A program made the position numbers and the translations under genes. Below are positions 6,018-12,456 of a stretch of DNA of 12,456 nucleotides, in pieces (within the stretch, counting starts at the first letter, position 1; each line of letters opens with the position of its first letter). The notes beneath the pieces are model-generated. The model was not told the origin of the DNA, searched no databases, and saw only the letters and a list, made by a program, of their open reading frames with translations. The DNA comes from Bacteroidota bacterium. Lineage in GTDB: Bacteria; Bacteroidota; Bacteroidia; Chitinophagales; Chitinophagaceae. The stretch is taken from the NCBI GenBank assembly GCA_023391895.1, contig JAEWAC010000354.1, positions 1-12,456 of the forward strand. Direction: 5' to 3'.

Positions 6018-6686
6018 TTACGCTTTGTCAAAGGAGACACATTCCTTTAGTTCTTTTTCCGTATAGGCTAAGCCGTACTGTTTCAGCACATCGTCGGGCA
6101 CACCGTTCCACTGGTTGGGCTGGTTGCCCATATAGCCAATGTCTTTGATGCCTATTTCGGAAGTGTAAAAACCGGTGGCGGTGAGGTTGCGCATCGTGTT
6201 AAAAAAAGAAACGCCCTGCCGCATTTCCGGCTTGGCCTTGGCAGGGTAGGCAATTTCGTCTACCAGGGCCAGCTGCTGCTCGCTGCTGGCGTCTTTAAAG
6301 GCTTTGCCGTAACGTTTGGCGCTTTGCATATCCAGCCAGCGCAGACCGCCCCGCATGGGCACCTGAAAATTGGGTTTGTCTTTTACAATAAATTCAATAA
6401 AGTCAGGCACCTTGGCATCGGTAGCGCTGCCAGACACCTCATCTTTGGGAATGATGATGTCGCTCAGCACGGCAATGGTGGCCATTTCGTGATCGGTAAA
6501 ATATTTTTCGCCGATCAGTTTTTTATGATGTGCTTCTTCTTCAGGCATCCGGTCAATGGTGACCTCCGGGTTGCCGGCGGCTGCCAGGTTGATGGTATCT
6601 TTTTTATCCTTTGGTTGGCAGGCATCCAGCAGTACGCCGCTGGAAAAGGTCAAAGCCAGTACTTTTAATGATTTTCTTCTATCCAT
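6018..6686 (-). CDS. Gluconate 2-dehydrogenase subunit 3-like Tat lipoprotein
   Basis: The protein is 222 residues from ATG 6686. The N-terminus MDRRKSLKVLAL has a twin-arginine motif, and SGVLLDAC places a lipobox cysteine at residue 23, so it is probably exported folded by Tat and lipid-anchored. The body matches the subunit 3 family: YFTDHEMATIAVLSDIIIPKD (about 62-82), then a helical region with VPDFIEFIV (93-101), and FFNTMRNLTATGFYTSEIGIKDIGY near the C-terminus. In membrane-bound gluconate, glucose and glucoside dehydrogenases this small subunit escorts the FAD subunit across the membrane and stays bound to it. The gene for the FAD subunit lies 79 bp upstream on the same strand. The usual cytochrome c subunit is not seen nearby. 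Confidence 0.88.
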   Translation of the reverse strand: MDRRKSLKVLALTFSSGVLLDACQPKDKKDTINLAAAGNPEVTIDRMPEEEAHHKKLIGEKYFTDHEMATIAVLSDIIIPKDEVSGSATDAKVPDFIEFIVKDKPNFQVPMRGGLRWLDMQSAKRYGKAFKDASSEQQLALVDEIAYPAKAKPEMRQGVSFFNTMRNLTATGFYTSEIGIKDIGYMGNQPNQWNGVPDDVLKQYGLAYTEKELKECVSFDKA

Positions 6687-6765
6687 GTTACAATGGTTTT
6701 ATGGTAATTAAGAAGACATAAGTGGAAAATGCATAGGGCAAAGCACCATGTTCATTTTTAAAAGA

Positions 6766-8502
6766 TTAAATATTCCGCTTTTTCATTTCGCTCACCAGGT
6801 ATTCCGAGGCGCGCATGGTAAGGGCCATAATGGTCCAGGTGATGTTTTTGTCGGCCTGTGAGGTAAAGGCCGCACCATCCACCACAAACAGGTTTTTACA
6901 GTCATGCGCCTGGTTCCACTTGTTTAAAGCCGAGGTCTTAGGATCATTGCCCATGCGTGCCGTTCCGGCTTCGTGAATGATTTTGCCCGGCGCTTCCAAT
7001 CCATATTTATTTTCCGGACCATCGTCGCCCCAGGTAATAACAGCACCCATGCCGTGCATGATTTCTTTAAAGGTCTCCTTCATGTGCTTGGCCTGCTTGA
7101 TTTCATGGTCGCTCCACTTTACATTAAAGCGCAGCACCGGGATGCCGTATTTATCCACTACGTTCGGGTCAATTTCGCAATAATTGCTTTCAAGGGCTAA
7201 CGCTTCGCCGCGACCGGCCATGCCTACCGTAGCGCCATAGAAATAGCGGAAGTCTTCTTTCAGCGACTTGCCATAACCACCGGCTTCTTTCTTTTGACCG
7301 TTGACCAGGTATTTGCCATTGGTGTTTTCAATGCCAAAGCCAAAGCCATAAGCCGGCATGCTGTAGCCGCCCCAGTACTCGATGTGGTAACCGCGGGGGA
7401 AATCCAGCTTTTTATTATCCAGCCACCAGGGCGAGTATATGTGCATACCGCCTACGCCATCTTCGTTATAGCGCTTGCGGCCAAACAACTGGGGCAAAAC
7501 ACCGCCCATGGCAGCGCCGGTAGAATCGTGCAGGTATTTGCCTACTACATTGCTGCTGTTGGCCAGGCCATTGGGGTGGCGGGCTGACTTGGAATTGAGC
7601 AACAGGCGGGCCGATTCGCAGGCACTGGCGGCCAGGATCACGGTTTTGCCTTTTACCTGGTATTCCTGCAGGTCTTCTTTATCTACATACGAAATACCGG
7701 TAGCCAAACCTTCTTTATTGGTCAATACCTCGCGGGCCATGGCGTTGGTAATCAAATCCACATTGCCGGTACTCAACGCAGGTTTTACCAATACCGACGA
7801 AGAAGAAAAGTCGGCATATACCTGGCAGCCGCGGCCGCACTGCTGACAGAAAAAGCAGGCGCCCCGCTGGTCGTTGATTTTTTGGGTAAGGATGGATAGG
7901 CGGGAAGGAATAACCCGTACACCGGCATTGATGGCCGATTTTTTAATGATCAGTTCGTGCAGGCGGGGCTTGGGTGGCGGTAAAAAATAGCCATCCGGGT
8001 CGTTCTCTAGGCCTTCATTGGTGCCAAAAATGCCAACCAGCTTGTCCAACCGGTCATAATAAGGTTTGATGTCTTCATAACCGATCGGCCAGTCTTCGCC
8101 CAGGCCGTCTATGCTTTTGCGCTTAAAGTCTTTGGGGCCAAAACGCAGGGAGATACGACCCCAGTGGTTGGTGCGGCCGCCCAGCATGCGGGCCCGGAAC
8201 CAGTCCCATTCTGTTCCCGGCGTGTGGGTATACGGTTCGCCGTCAATTTCCCACCCCCAGTAGCAGGCGTCAAAATCGCCAAACGGCCTGAACTTGGTGC
8301 TGGCACCGCGGCGGGGCGATTCCCAGGGCCATTTGAGCTGAGTCACGTTTTTGGCAGGATCGTACATAGGGCCGGCTTCTATCAGGGCTACCTGCAGGCC
8401 GGCATTGGCCAGCATATACGCGGCCATGCCACCACCGGCGCCGGAGCCTACAATAATGGCATCATAAACTTTGGATTGTTCTTTAATTTGAAAGTTTCCC
8501 AT
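6766..8502 (-). CDS. GMC-family FAD-dependent oxidoreductase (large dehydrogenase subunit)
   Basis: The protein is 578 residues from ATG 8502; an in-frame TTG two codons earlier is a less likely start. The N-terminus has the FAD-binding fold YDAIIVGSGAGGGMAAYML (G19-x-G21-x-x-G24) ending at IEAG. HWGRISLRF (114-121) is the GMC flavin region. The C-terminal catalytic part HEAGTARMG (His510) and SQADKNITWTIMAL (Asn553) carries the His/Asn pair. ACFFCQQCGRGC (215-226) holds four Cys that recall the cysteine cluster binding an Fe-S centre in FAD-dependent glucose dehydrogenases. It has no signal peptide and is likely carried out by its Tat partner encoded 79 bp downstream. The likely role is oxidation of a sugar, sugar acid or glycoside (including possible 3-keto formation) in the periplasm, passing electrons to the respiratory chain; the substrate cannot be read from the sequence. 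Confidence 0.9.
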   Translation of the reverse strand: MGNFQIKEQSKVYDAIIVGSGAGGGMAAYMLANAGLQVALIEAGPMYDPAKNVTQLKWPWESPRRGASTKFRPFGDFDACYWGWEIDGEPYTHTPGTEWDWFRARMLGGRTNHWGRISLRFGPKDFKRKSIDGLGEDWPIGYEDIKPYYDRLDKLVGIFGTNEGLENDPDGYFLPPPKPRLHELIIKKSAINAGVRVIPSRLSILTQKINDQRGACFFCQQCGRGCQVYADFSSSSVLVKPALSTGNVDLITNAMAREVLTNKEGLATGISYVDKEDLQEYQVKGKTVILAASACESARLLLNSKSARHPNGLANSSNVVGKYLHDSTGAAMGGVLPQLFGRKRYNEDGVGGMHIYSPWWLDNKKLDFPRGYHIEYWGGYSMPAYGFGFGIENTNGKYLVNGQKKEAGGYGKSLKEDFRYFYGATVGMAGRGEALALESNYCEIDPNVVDKYGIPVLRFNVKWSDHEIKQAKHMKETFKEIMHGMGAVITWGDDGPENKYGLEAPGKIIHEAGTARMGNDPKTSALNKWNQAHDCKNLFVVDGAAFTSQADKNITWTIMALTMRASEYLVSEMKKRNI

Positions 8503-8812
8503 CAGCAATCAATTTATGTTCGTTCCTAAATTTAAAAGTTTAATCCAGTTCGCCGGCAATTTTTTTTAAAGAAAGCCCATAACAATTTTAGCGGAAATAA
8601 AATATTAACAGTTGTTATATAGTGTTCGGAAGTGTTGAAATGCAGTGCTGTTGCAGGTTTGGTGCAAGATACAGGCGCCGGGAAGGTTTTTTTGTTTTAA
8701 CAAAAACTTGTGCTGTAAACAGGCCGTATTGGATGCGCCATACGGCCTGTTTTGCTGCAAAATGGTTTTAGCATGGACTTTTAAAAGAAACAGCAGGTAA
8801 CGGTTTTGCATA
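8503..8812. other. Gene-free region upstream of the dehydrogenase operon, with orphan hairpin
   Basis: No supported gene is present; the short frames here are Cys/Arg-rich and unlike proteins. Near the operon start the minus strand has TAAATTTA, an imperfect -7 element. A 13-bp perfect inverted repeat lies at 8717-8752 (separate entry) and a weak A/T hairpin lies at about 8690-8706. Confidence 0.5.
8717..8752. repeat. Orphan 13-bp perfect hairpin
   Basis: The arms 8717-8729 and 8740-8752 are exactly complementary and enclose a 10-nt loop. Short T runs exist on both sides, so it could terminate in either direction. It is 60 bp beyond the ahcY terminator and has no plus-strand gene to serve, so it may end a short RNA or be a second ahcY terminator. 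Confidence 0.65.
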
Positions 8813-8844
8813 AAAAAGCCTGGCCGAAAACAGCCAGGCTTTTT
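8813..8844 (-). terminator. Rho-independent terminator of ahcY
   Basis: The stem 8813-8824 with 8833-8844 (seven GC-rich pairs extended by five A-T pairs) closes an 8-nt loop. The minus-strand transcript ends in six U. It lies 42 bp after the ahcY stop, with the 22-bp tandem repeat in between. Confidence 0.85.
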
Positions 8845-8848
8845 CTTT

Positions 8849-8892
8849 TAGAAGCTCTATAATTTTAATATAGAAGCTCTATAATTTTAATA
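8849..8892. repeat. Perfect 22-bp tandem duplication covering the ahcY stop codon
   Basis: The unit at 8849-8870 is repeated exactly at 8871-8892. The second copy contains the last tyrosine codon and stop of ahcY; the first lies in the 3' untranslated region. A recent slippage or unequal recombination event explains it, and the protein end (HYRY) is unaffected. Confidence 0.9.
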
Positions 8893-10218
8893 GCGGTAGT
8901 GCTCCGGTTTAAAGGGACCTTCTTTGGTAATACCCAGGTATTCTGCCTGTGCATCGGTCAGTTCATCCAGTACCACACCAATTTTGGCCAGGTGCAGACG
9001 GGCTACTTTTTCATCCAAATGCTTGGGCAATACATATACTTTGTTTTCGTACTGGCTACCGTTGGCCCACAGTTCTAACTGCGCCAGGGTTTGGTTGGTA
9101 AACGAGTTACTCATTACAAACGAGGGGTGACCTGTAGCGCAACCCAGGTTAACAAGGCGGCCTTCTGCCAGCAGAATAATGTCTTTGCCGTCTACATTGT
9201 AAATATCTACCTGCGGCTTAATGGTGTCTTTGGTATCGCCATAGTTTTCGTTCAGCCAGGCTACGTCAATTTCAATATCAAAGTGGCCGATGTTACAAAC
9301 AATGGCTTTGTCCTTCATTAATTTAAAATGCGCACCGGTAATCAGGTCGCGGCAGCCAGAAGCAGTAACTACGATATCGGCCTCTTTAACGGCATCGATC
9401 ATTTTCTTAACTTCAAAGCCGTCCATTGCAGCCTGCAGGGCGCAGATTGGATCGATTTCGGTTACGATCACACGGCAACCGGCACCCGCCAGAGAAGCGG
9501 CGGAACCTTTACCTACATCGCCATAACCACCTACAACTGCTACTTTACCGGCCAGCATCACGTCGGTAGCACGGCGAATGGCATCTACCAGCGATTCTTT
9601 ACAACCGTATTTGTTGTCGAATTTGGATTTGGTGACCGAGTCGTTTACGTTGATGGCCGGAACGGGCAACGTGCCTTTGGCCATTCTTTCGTACAGGCGG
9701 TGTACGCCGGTGGTGGTTTCTTCCGAAATACCTTTTACATGTTGTACCAGTTCGGGGTATTTGTCCAGCACCATATTGGTCAGGTCGCCGCCATCGTCCA
9801 GGATCATGTTCAGCGGACGGTCGGCACCGCCAAAGAACAGGGTTTGCTCAATACACCAGTCGGCTTCTTCAATGGTCTGGCCTTTCCAGGCAAACACGCC
9901 TACGCCGGCCGCTGCAATCGCCGCCGCGGCATGGTCCTGGGTAGAAAAAATGTTACAGGAGCTCCATTTTACTTCGGCACCCAACGCCACCAGGGTTTCA
10001 ATCAGCACGGCGGTTTGAATGGTCATATGCAAACAACCGGCAATGCGGGCGCCTTTCAGGGGCTGCGAAGCACCGTATTCGGCACGCAAGGCCATCAGTC
10101 CGGGCATTTCTGCTTCGGCTAAACGAATTTCCTTACGGCCCCATTCGGCCAGGCTCATATCTTTTACCTTGTAAGGCAGGTCAAAATTGATGTTGGATCG
10201 TGAGATCGTGGTTGACAT
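8887..10218 (-). CDS. ahcY: S-adenosylhomocysteine hydrolase (adenosylhomocysteinase)
   Basis: This cytosolic NAD-dependent tetramer splits S-adenosylhomocysteine into adenosine and homocysteine, relieving product inhibition of methyltransferases. The protein is 443 residues from ATG 10218. Conserved parts are all present: LHMTIQTA (His64), SCNIFSTQDHAAAAI (88-101), MILDDGGDLT with Asp142, GISEETTTGVH with Glu167, NDSVTKSKFDN with Lys197 and Asp201, NAD fold GYGDVGKG (231-238), IVCNIGHFDIEID with His312, NLGCATGHPSFVMSNSFTNQ (357-376), and the C-terminal KPEHYRY that reaches the neighbouring subunit's cofactor. It should be fully active. A perfect TACCTTTG -7 element lies 22 bp upstream, and a strong terminator follows the stop. 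It is a single-gene unit; no other methionine-cycle gene is in the window. Confidence 0.98.
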   Translation of the reverse strand: MSTTISRSNINFDLPYKVKDMSLAEWGRKEIRLAEAEMPGLMALRAEYGASQPLKGARIAGCLHMTIQTAVLIETLVALGAEVKWSSCNIFSTQDHAAAAIAAAGVGVFAWKGQTIEEADWCIEQTLFFGGADRPLNMILDDGGDLTNMVLDKYPELVQHVKGISEETTTGVHRLYERMAKGTLPVPAINVNDSVTKSKFDNKYGCKESLVDAIRRATDVMLAGKVAVVGGYGDVGKGSAASLAGAGCRVIVTEIDPICALQAAMDGFEVKKMIDAVKEADIVVTASGCRDLITGAHFKLMKDKAIVCNIGHFDIEIDVAWLNENYGDTKDTIKPQVDIYNVDGKDIILLAEGRLVNLGCATGHPSFVMSNSFTNQTLAQLELWANGSQYENKVYVLPKHLDEKVARLHLAKIGVVLDELTDAQAEYLGITKEGPFKPEHYRY

Positions 10219-10240
10219 TAGCTATCTTTTTAAAGTGTGG

Positions 10241-10248
10241 CAAAGGTA
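10241..10248 (-). promoter_or_regulatory. Bacteroidota -7 element of ahcY
   Basis: The minus-strand sequence TACCTTTG matches TAnnTTTG exactly and lies 22 bp before the ahcY ATG. At the -33 position there is only a T-rich run (TTTTC), so the upstream half is weak. Confidence 0.55.
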
Positions 10249-10575
10249 GGATTATCCCTGTAAAAGGAAAAGAAAAGGCCCGGCAGGCTGCTTGTTTCTC
10301 CTTTTTGTTTAGGAAAGGATAGGGGTGAGGGACATTCAGTTGAACGGTTGGAGTTGAGTTTATTTCTTCCATTCTTTTAAAATGCCATGTGGTTTGATCG
10401 TTACTGGAGTTGCCGTATGTGTTTTAAAGAAATTCTTCCTATACTGGTTATGGCTCTTGTTCCTGACATGATGAACCCGTTTTCAGCATTTCCTTCTAAC
10501 TTCTTCAAAAACCCATATAGTAGTTCTTTTCTAATTTCCTATGATTATAGTTTAATCCTCCGATAGGTAGCCCTT

Positions 10576-10602
10576 CTTACTTTTTCTCCCTGAAAAAGTA
10601 AG
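10576..10602. repeat. Perfect 11-bp hairpin, REP-like
   Basis: cttactttttc at 10576-10586 pairs exactly with gaaaaagtaag at 10592-10602 around a 5-nt loop. It has no neighbouring gene end within 300 bp, so it does not look like a normal terminator. It sits midway between the two inverted copies of the dispersed motif. Confidence 0.7.
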
Positions 10603-10771
10603 CAAAAGTTCAAGGCCAACCCGATCGCTCCGCCCGTTTGGCCGGCCCACGCACAAGCAACCCTCACTACGGAGTGTATCCTTGTTTAACTTCTATAGAT
10701 TATTTGACTTGTCTTTACAGGTATGGGTTTTTCAAGAAGTGCAGTCTTTTTGCGTGTTGAGGTAAACTACT

Positions 10772-10843
10772 GCAGGCGCGGTATCCCGCTAATCTTTTCT
10801 CAAAGCATTAGATGTTTTAAACTAATGCGGGATAAGGCGCTGC
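10772..10843. repeat. Large imperfect palindrome with alternative inner hairpin
   Basis: The outer arms 10772-10789 and 10827-10843 share tatcccgc/gcgggata plus a flanking GC-rich match. A second perfect hairpin, gcattag (10805-10811) with ctaatgc (10822-10828), uses bases beside and overlapping the right outer arm, so the two folds partly compete. It lies about 90 bp beyond the stop codon of the PrsW-GNAT gene. Confidence 0.6.
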
Positions 10844-10855
10844 ACCATTCCTGTT

Positions 10856-10975
10856 TTACATTTTCAATTTTTCATTTTGCCTTCAGCTTTCCGCCTTCTG
10901 CCTTCCATACTTATTACTTACAACTTACCATTTACAACTCCTCCCTCTGCTGCGGACTGTCGTCTGTCGACTGTG
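10856..10975. repeat. Purine-biased simple repeat reaching into the 3' end of the PrsW-GNAT gene
   Basis: Read on the minus strand the sequence is a degenerate repeat of short blocks such as gaaggcagaaggcgg, aagctgaagg, ttgtaaatggtaagttgtaa and gtcgacagacgacagtcc. It has the look of drifting short tandem repeats that I associate with intergenic DNA in Chitinophagaceae. It supplies the stop codon and last ~18 codons of the gene at 10932-12182. Confidence 0.6.
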
Positions 10976-12182
10976 GACCCATCCCCGCCTCCTGGTTAAC
11001 TTTGAGTTCCATAATATAATCATTCATAAAAAAGCCGTTGCCGATGTCAATATCTTCGATACGGATTACTTTAAAACCCAGCTTTTCGTAAAACTCCCGG
11101 GCGGTGTTGTTGCGGTTGACGTTTAAGATCAAAGCAGTTGCTCCTTTGGGTGTAATGTCATTGACGATGGACTCTATTACAAACCGGCCCGTGCCACGGC
11201 CTTGCTGTAAGGGCAGCAAATATATTTTCTGCAGTTTATAAACGGTCGGTTCCATTTCGCTGTAGGAGGCAAAGCCAATCGGAATGCCCGCGTTGTAAAC
11301 AATAATAAACTGGTGGTTGTCGTGCATCTGCTGGTGCAGCGCCGCCTCGCTGTACATCAGGTTCATCATGTATTCTATTTGCTCCTGCGACAGCATGCTG
11401 GCGTAGGTTTGCGGCCATACCTGGCTACTGAGTTCGCGTATCAACAGGATGTCTTCGCCCGATGCCTTGCGGATGCTGAGTTCCGGCCGGGCGTGAAACA
11501 GCTGCCGGGAGGTAAGGCGGTGTACCCGTACCAGCCTGCGGCTCAGGCGTATGGCAATATAAAGGGAAGCGAGGGCGCCGGCAAACAGCAACATATCAGA
11601 TACATATTTTCTGACCCATTCGTTTTCGCCCAGCAGTAAAAAGGCATCGTACGTACCATGGGCCACGACGGCACCAAAAACGCCTTTTATAAACAGGGAT
11701 GTCCGCTGGTGGTACTCAAAACGGGCTTTGCCTATATAATAGCCCATGATCACCGCAAACGTAGCATGCGCCGGCACCGAAGTAAACATTCTTAAAAAAG
11801 CCACCTGCAGGCCGTGCTCGTACACATAAAAAACATTTTCTACCGTGGCAAAACCCATGCTCACCAGCACGCTGTACACAATGCCATCCAGCGGTTCGTC
11901 AAAACTGGGACGGCCAAAGCTGTACAGCCGCAGCACCATAAACTTACTCAGCTCTTCTATCAGGGCCACACCTACAAAGGCACCCACAATAATGGAAAGA
12001 AAAGATTTGTTGAAATAAGGCGTCAGTACGCCTTCGATAGCTACCGCTGGCAGAATGGCGCACATGCCCCAGAAAAAACTCATGATCATGTTGATAGCCG
12101 GCTCGCGGTTATACACGTCGTGGTACAAAACATAAATACAAATGGCTAAACCGGGGGCGATAGCCAGGGCCAGCAATAACAT
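10932..12182 (-). CDS. PrsW-like intramembrane protease fused to GNAT acetyltransferase
   Basis: The protein is 416 residues from ATG 12182; a TTG 14 codons earlier would add a leader but does not fit the family start. Residues 1-215 form a multi-pass domain with all PrsW-type marks: a first helix LLLALAIAPGLAI, IEELSKFMVLR (Glu76, Glu77, Lys80), DEPLDGIVY (95-103), GFATVENVFY (110-119), PAHATFAVIMGYYIG (His139) and HGTYD (His175, Asp179). PrsW is the membrane protease that cuts anti-sigma factors such as RsiW in Bacillus. Residues about 235-395 are a GNAT domain: SIRKASGEDILLIREL, IVYNAGIPIGFASY, the acetyl-CoA loop QQGRGTG (326-332), and NVNRNNTAREFYEKLGF (354-370). The tail after residue 396 comes from repeat DNA. 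It is likely an inner-membrane protein with a cytoplasmic GNAT domain; both active sites look intact. No anti-sigma factor is nearby. Confidence 0.88.
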   Translation of the reverse strand: MLLLALAIAPGLAICIYVLYHDVYNREPAINMIMSFFWGMCAILPAVAIEGVLTPYFNKSFLSIIVGAFVGVALIEELSKFMVLRLYSFGRPSFDEPLDGIVYSVLVSMGFATVENVFYVYEHGLQVAFLRMFTSVPAHATFAVIMGYYIGKARFEYHQRTSLFIKGVFGAVVAHGTYDAFLLLGENEWVRKYVSDMLLFAGALASLYIAIRLSRRLVRVHRLTSRQLFHARPELSIRKASGEDILLIRELSSQVWPQTYASMLSQEQIEYMMNLMYSEAALHQQMHDNHQFIIVYNAGIPIGFASYSEMEPTVYKLQKIYLLPLQQGRGTGRFVIESIVNDITPKGATALILNVNRNNTAREFYEKLGFKVIRIEDIDIGNGFFMNDYIMELKVNQEAGMGPQSTDDSPQQREEL

Positions 12183-12219
12183 GCCTGTCAATTTAAATTG
12201 AAAATAATATACAAGCCAT

Positions 12220-12233
12220 AACAAAGCTTTGTT
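12220..12233. promoter_or_regulatory. 14-bp perfect palindrome between divergent genes
   Basis: aacaaagctttgtt reads the same on both strands. It lies 37 bp before the PrsW-GNAT ATG and 31 bp before the divergent ATG at 12265. Each strand contains AAGCTTTG, one base off the TAnnTTTG -7 element, so it could be two overlapping divergent promoters or an operator. No good -33 partner was found on either strand. Confidence 0.35.
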
Positions 12234-12264
12234 TTCTTCCTCTAATTTTAAGTGATCCTTTTTT

Positions 12265-12456
12265 ATGTACAGACTATTTTTTCTTATCCTGCTGATTACT
12301 GACCAGTTGTGTCAGGCGCAAAATTTTGGCGGCTTTCCGCCTGCTACCCAATGGAAGCAGATCCATACCGATACGGCCCGCGTTATTTTTACGGCACCGG
12401 CACTGGGTCAGGCTGAACGCATTGCCTCGCTGATTCATAAAATGGCGGCCGACACG
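12265..12456 (+). CDS. Secreted protein, N-terminal part only (cut by window end)
   Basis: ATG 12265 opens a frame that stays open to the last base (64 codons). The first 18 residues (MYRLFFLILLITDQLCQA) form a signal peptide with likely cleavage after QA, and the mature chain starts QNFGGFPPATQWKQIHTDTARVIF. I associate the FGGFPP...W..IDTDTARIIFP start with Bacteroidota periplasmic proteins annotated as TolB-like or beta-propeller, but too little is present to be sure. A T6 stretch precedes the ATG with no Shine-Dalgarno sequence. It is transcribed divergently from the PrsW-GNAT gene, 82 bp apart. Confidence 0.75.
   Translation, partial: MYRLFFLILLITDQLCQAQNFGGFPPATQWKQIHTDTARVIFTAPALGQAERIASLIHKMAADT

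Larger units (their letters stand above)
10249..10931. other. Repeat- and palindrome-rich intergenic region
   Basis: No believable gene occurs here; the longest frames run through repeats. It contains two inverted copies of the dispersed motif (10497-10520 and 10720-10743), a perfect 11-bp hairpin (10576-10602), a large imperfect palindrome (10772-10843), and a pyrimidine-rich simple repeat (about 10856-10975) that runs into the 3' end of the next gene. Confidence 0.7.

Noticed and set aside
8605..8811. 68-codon minus-strand frame downstream of ahcY
   Set aside because: It spans the perfect hairpin 8717-8752, is rich in Cys/His/Asn, and has no promoter or partner.
9328..10122. 264-codon plus-strand frame antisense to ahcY
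   Set aside because: It is a mirror frame of a strongly conserved gene; its Gly/Phe/His-rich sequence is what the complement of ahcY codons gives.
10723..11019. 98-codon plus-strand frame
   Set aside because: It starts inside a dispersed-motif copy, passes through palindrome and simple repeat, and overlaps the PrsW-GNAT gene antisense.

Overview
The window looks like ordinary chromosome from a member of the Bacteroidota, most likely a Chitinophagaceae-type soil or environmental bacterium. This rests on several things: Shine-Dalgarno sites are almost absent, several start regions carry TAnnTTTG-like -7 elements, there is a Tat-lipoprotein/GMC dehydrogenase pair of the type common in this phylum, and purine-biased simple repeats lie between genes. 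The assignment is from pattern and protein style only, not from a search.

Layout. 1-422: 3' end of an ASCH-domain gene (+). 579-1102: two tiny single-pass membrane protein genes (-), each followed by its own hairpin terminator. 1346-1804: methylglyoxal synthase (-). 2005-2430: a TerB-like helical protein (-). 2641-3342: a polytopic membrane protein with a conserved-looking EEISWGQR motif (+). 3448-3545: a possible 3' scrap of an acetyltransferase gene (-). 3543-3791: a small uncharacterised protein (-). 4000-4749: a two-TM protein with a TPR-like helical tail (+). 5079-5216: a third tiny membrane protein (-) with a strong terminator. 5352-5642: a small hypothetical protein (-). 6018-8502: a GMC-family FAD dehydrogenase and its 'gluconate 2-dehydrogenase subunit 3'-like Tat lipoprotein (-, one transcription unit). 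8887-10218: S-adenosylhomocysteine hydrolase (-). 10219-10931: about 700 bp without a gene, packed with palindromes and repeats. 10932-12182: a PrsW-like intramembrane protease fused to a GNAT acetyltransferase (-). 12265-end: start of a secreted protein (+, divergent).

Functionally this is a mixed neighbourhood. Housekeeping metabolism (AhcY in the methyl cycle, MgsA in the glycolytic bypass) sits beside a periplasmic or membrane-linked sugar/alcohol dehydrogenase and many small membrane proteins. Only the dehydrogenase pair looks like a working operon; most other genes are single units.

No prophage, CRISPR array, tRNA, rRNA or intact insertion sequence was seen. The less ordinary content is the PrsW-GNAT fusion (with a C-terminal tail apparently drawn from intergenic repeat sequence), the three tiny membrane proteins, a dispersed intergenic repeat with at least five copies in both orientations, and a palindrome-rich 10.5-10.9 kb segment that could be a MITE-like or REP-like element.
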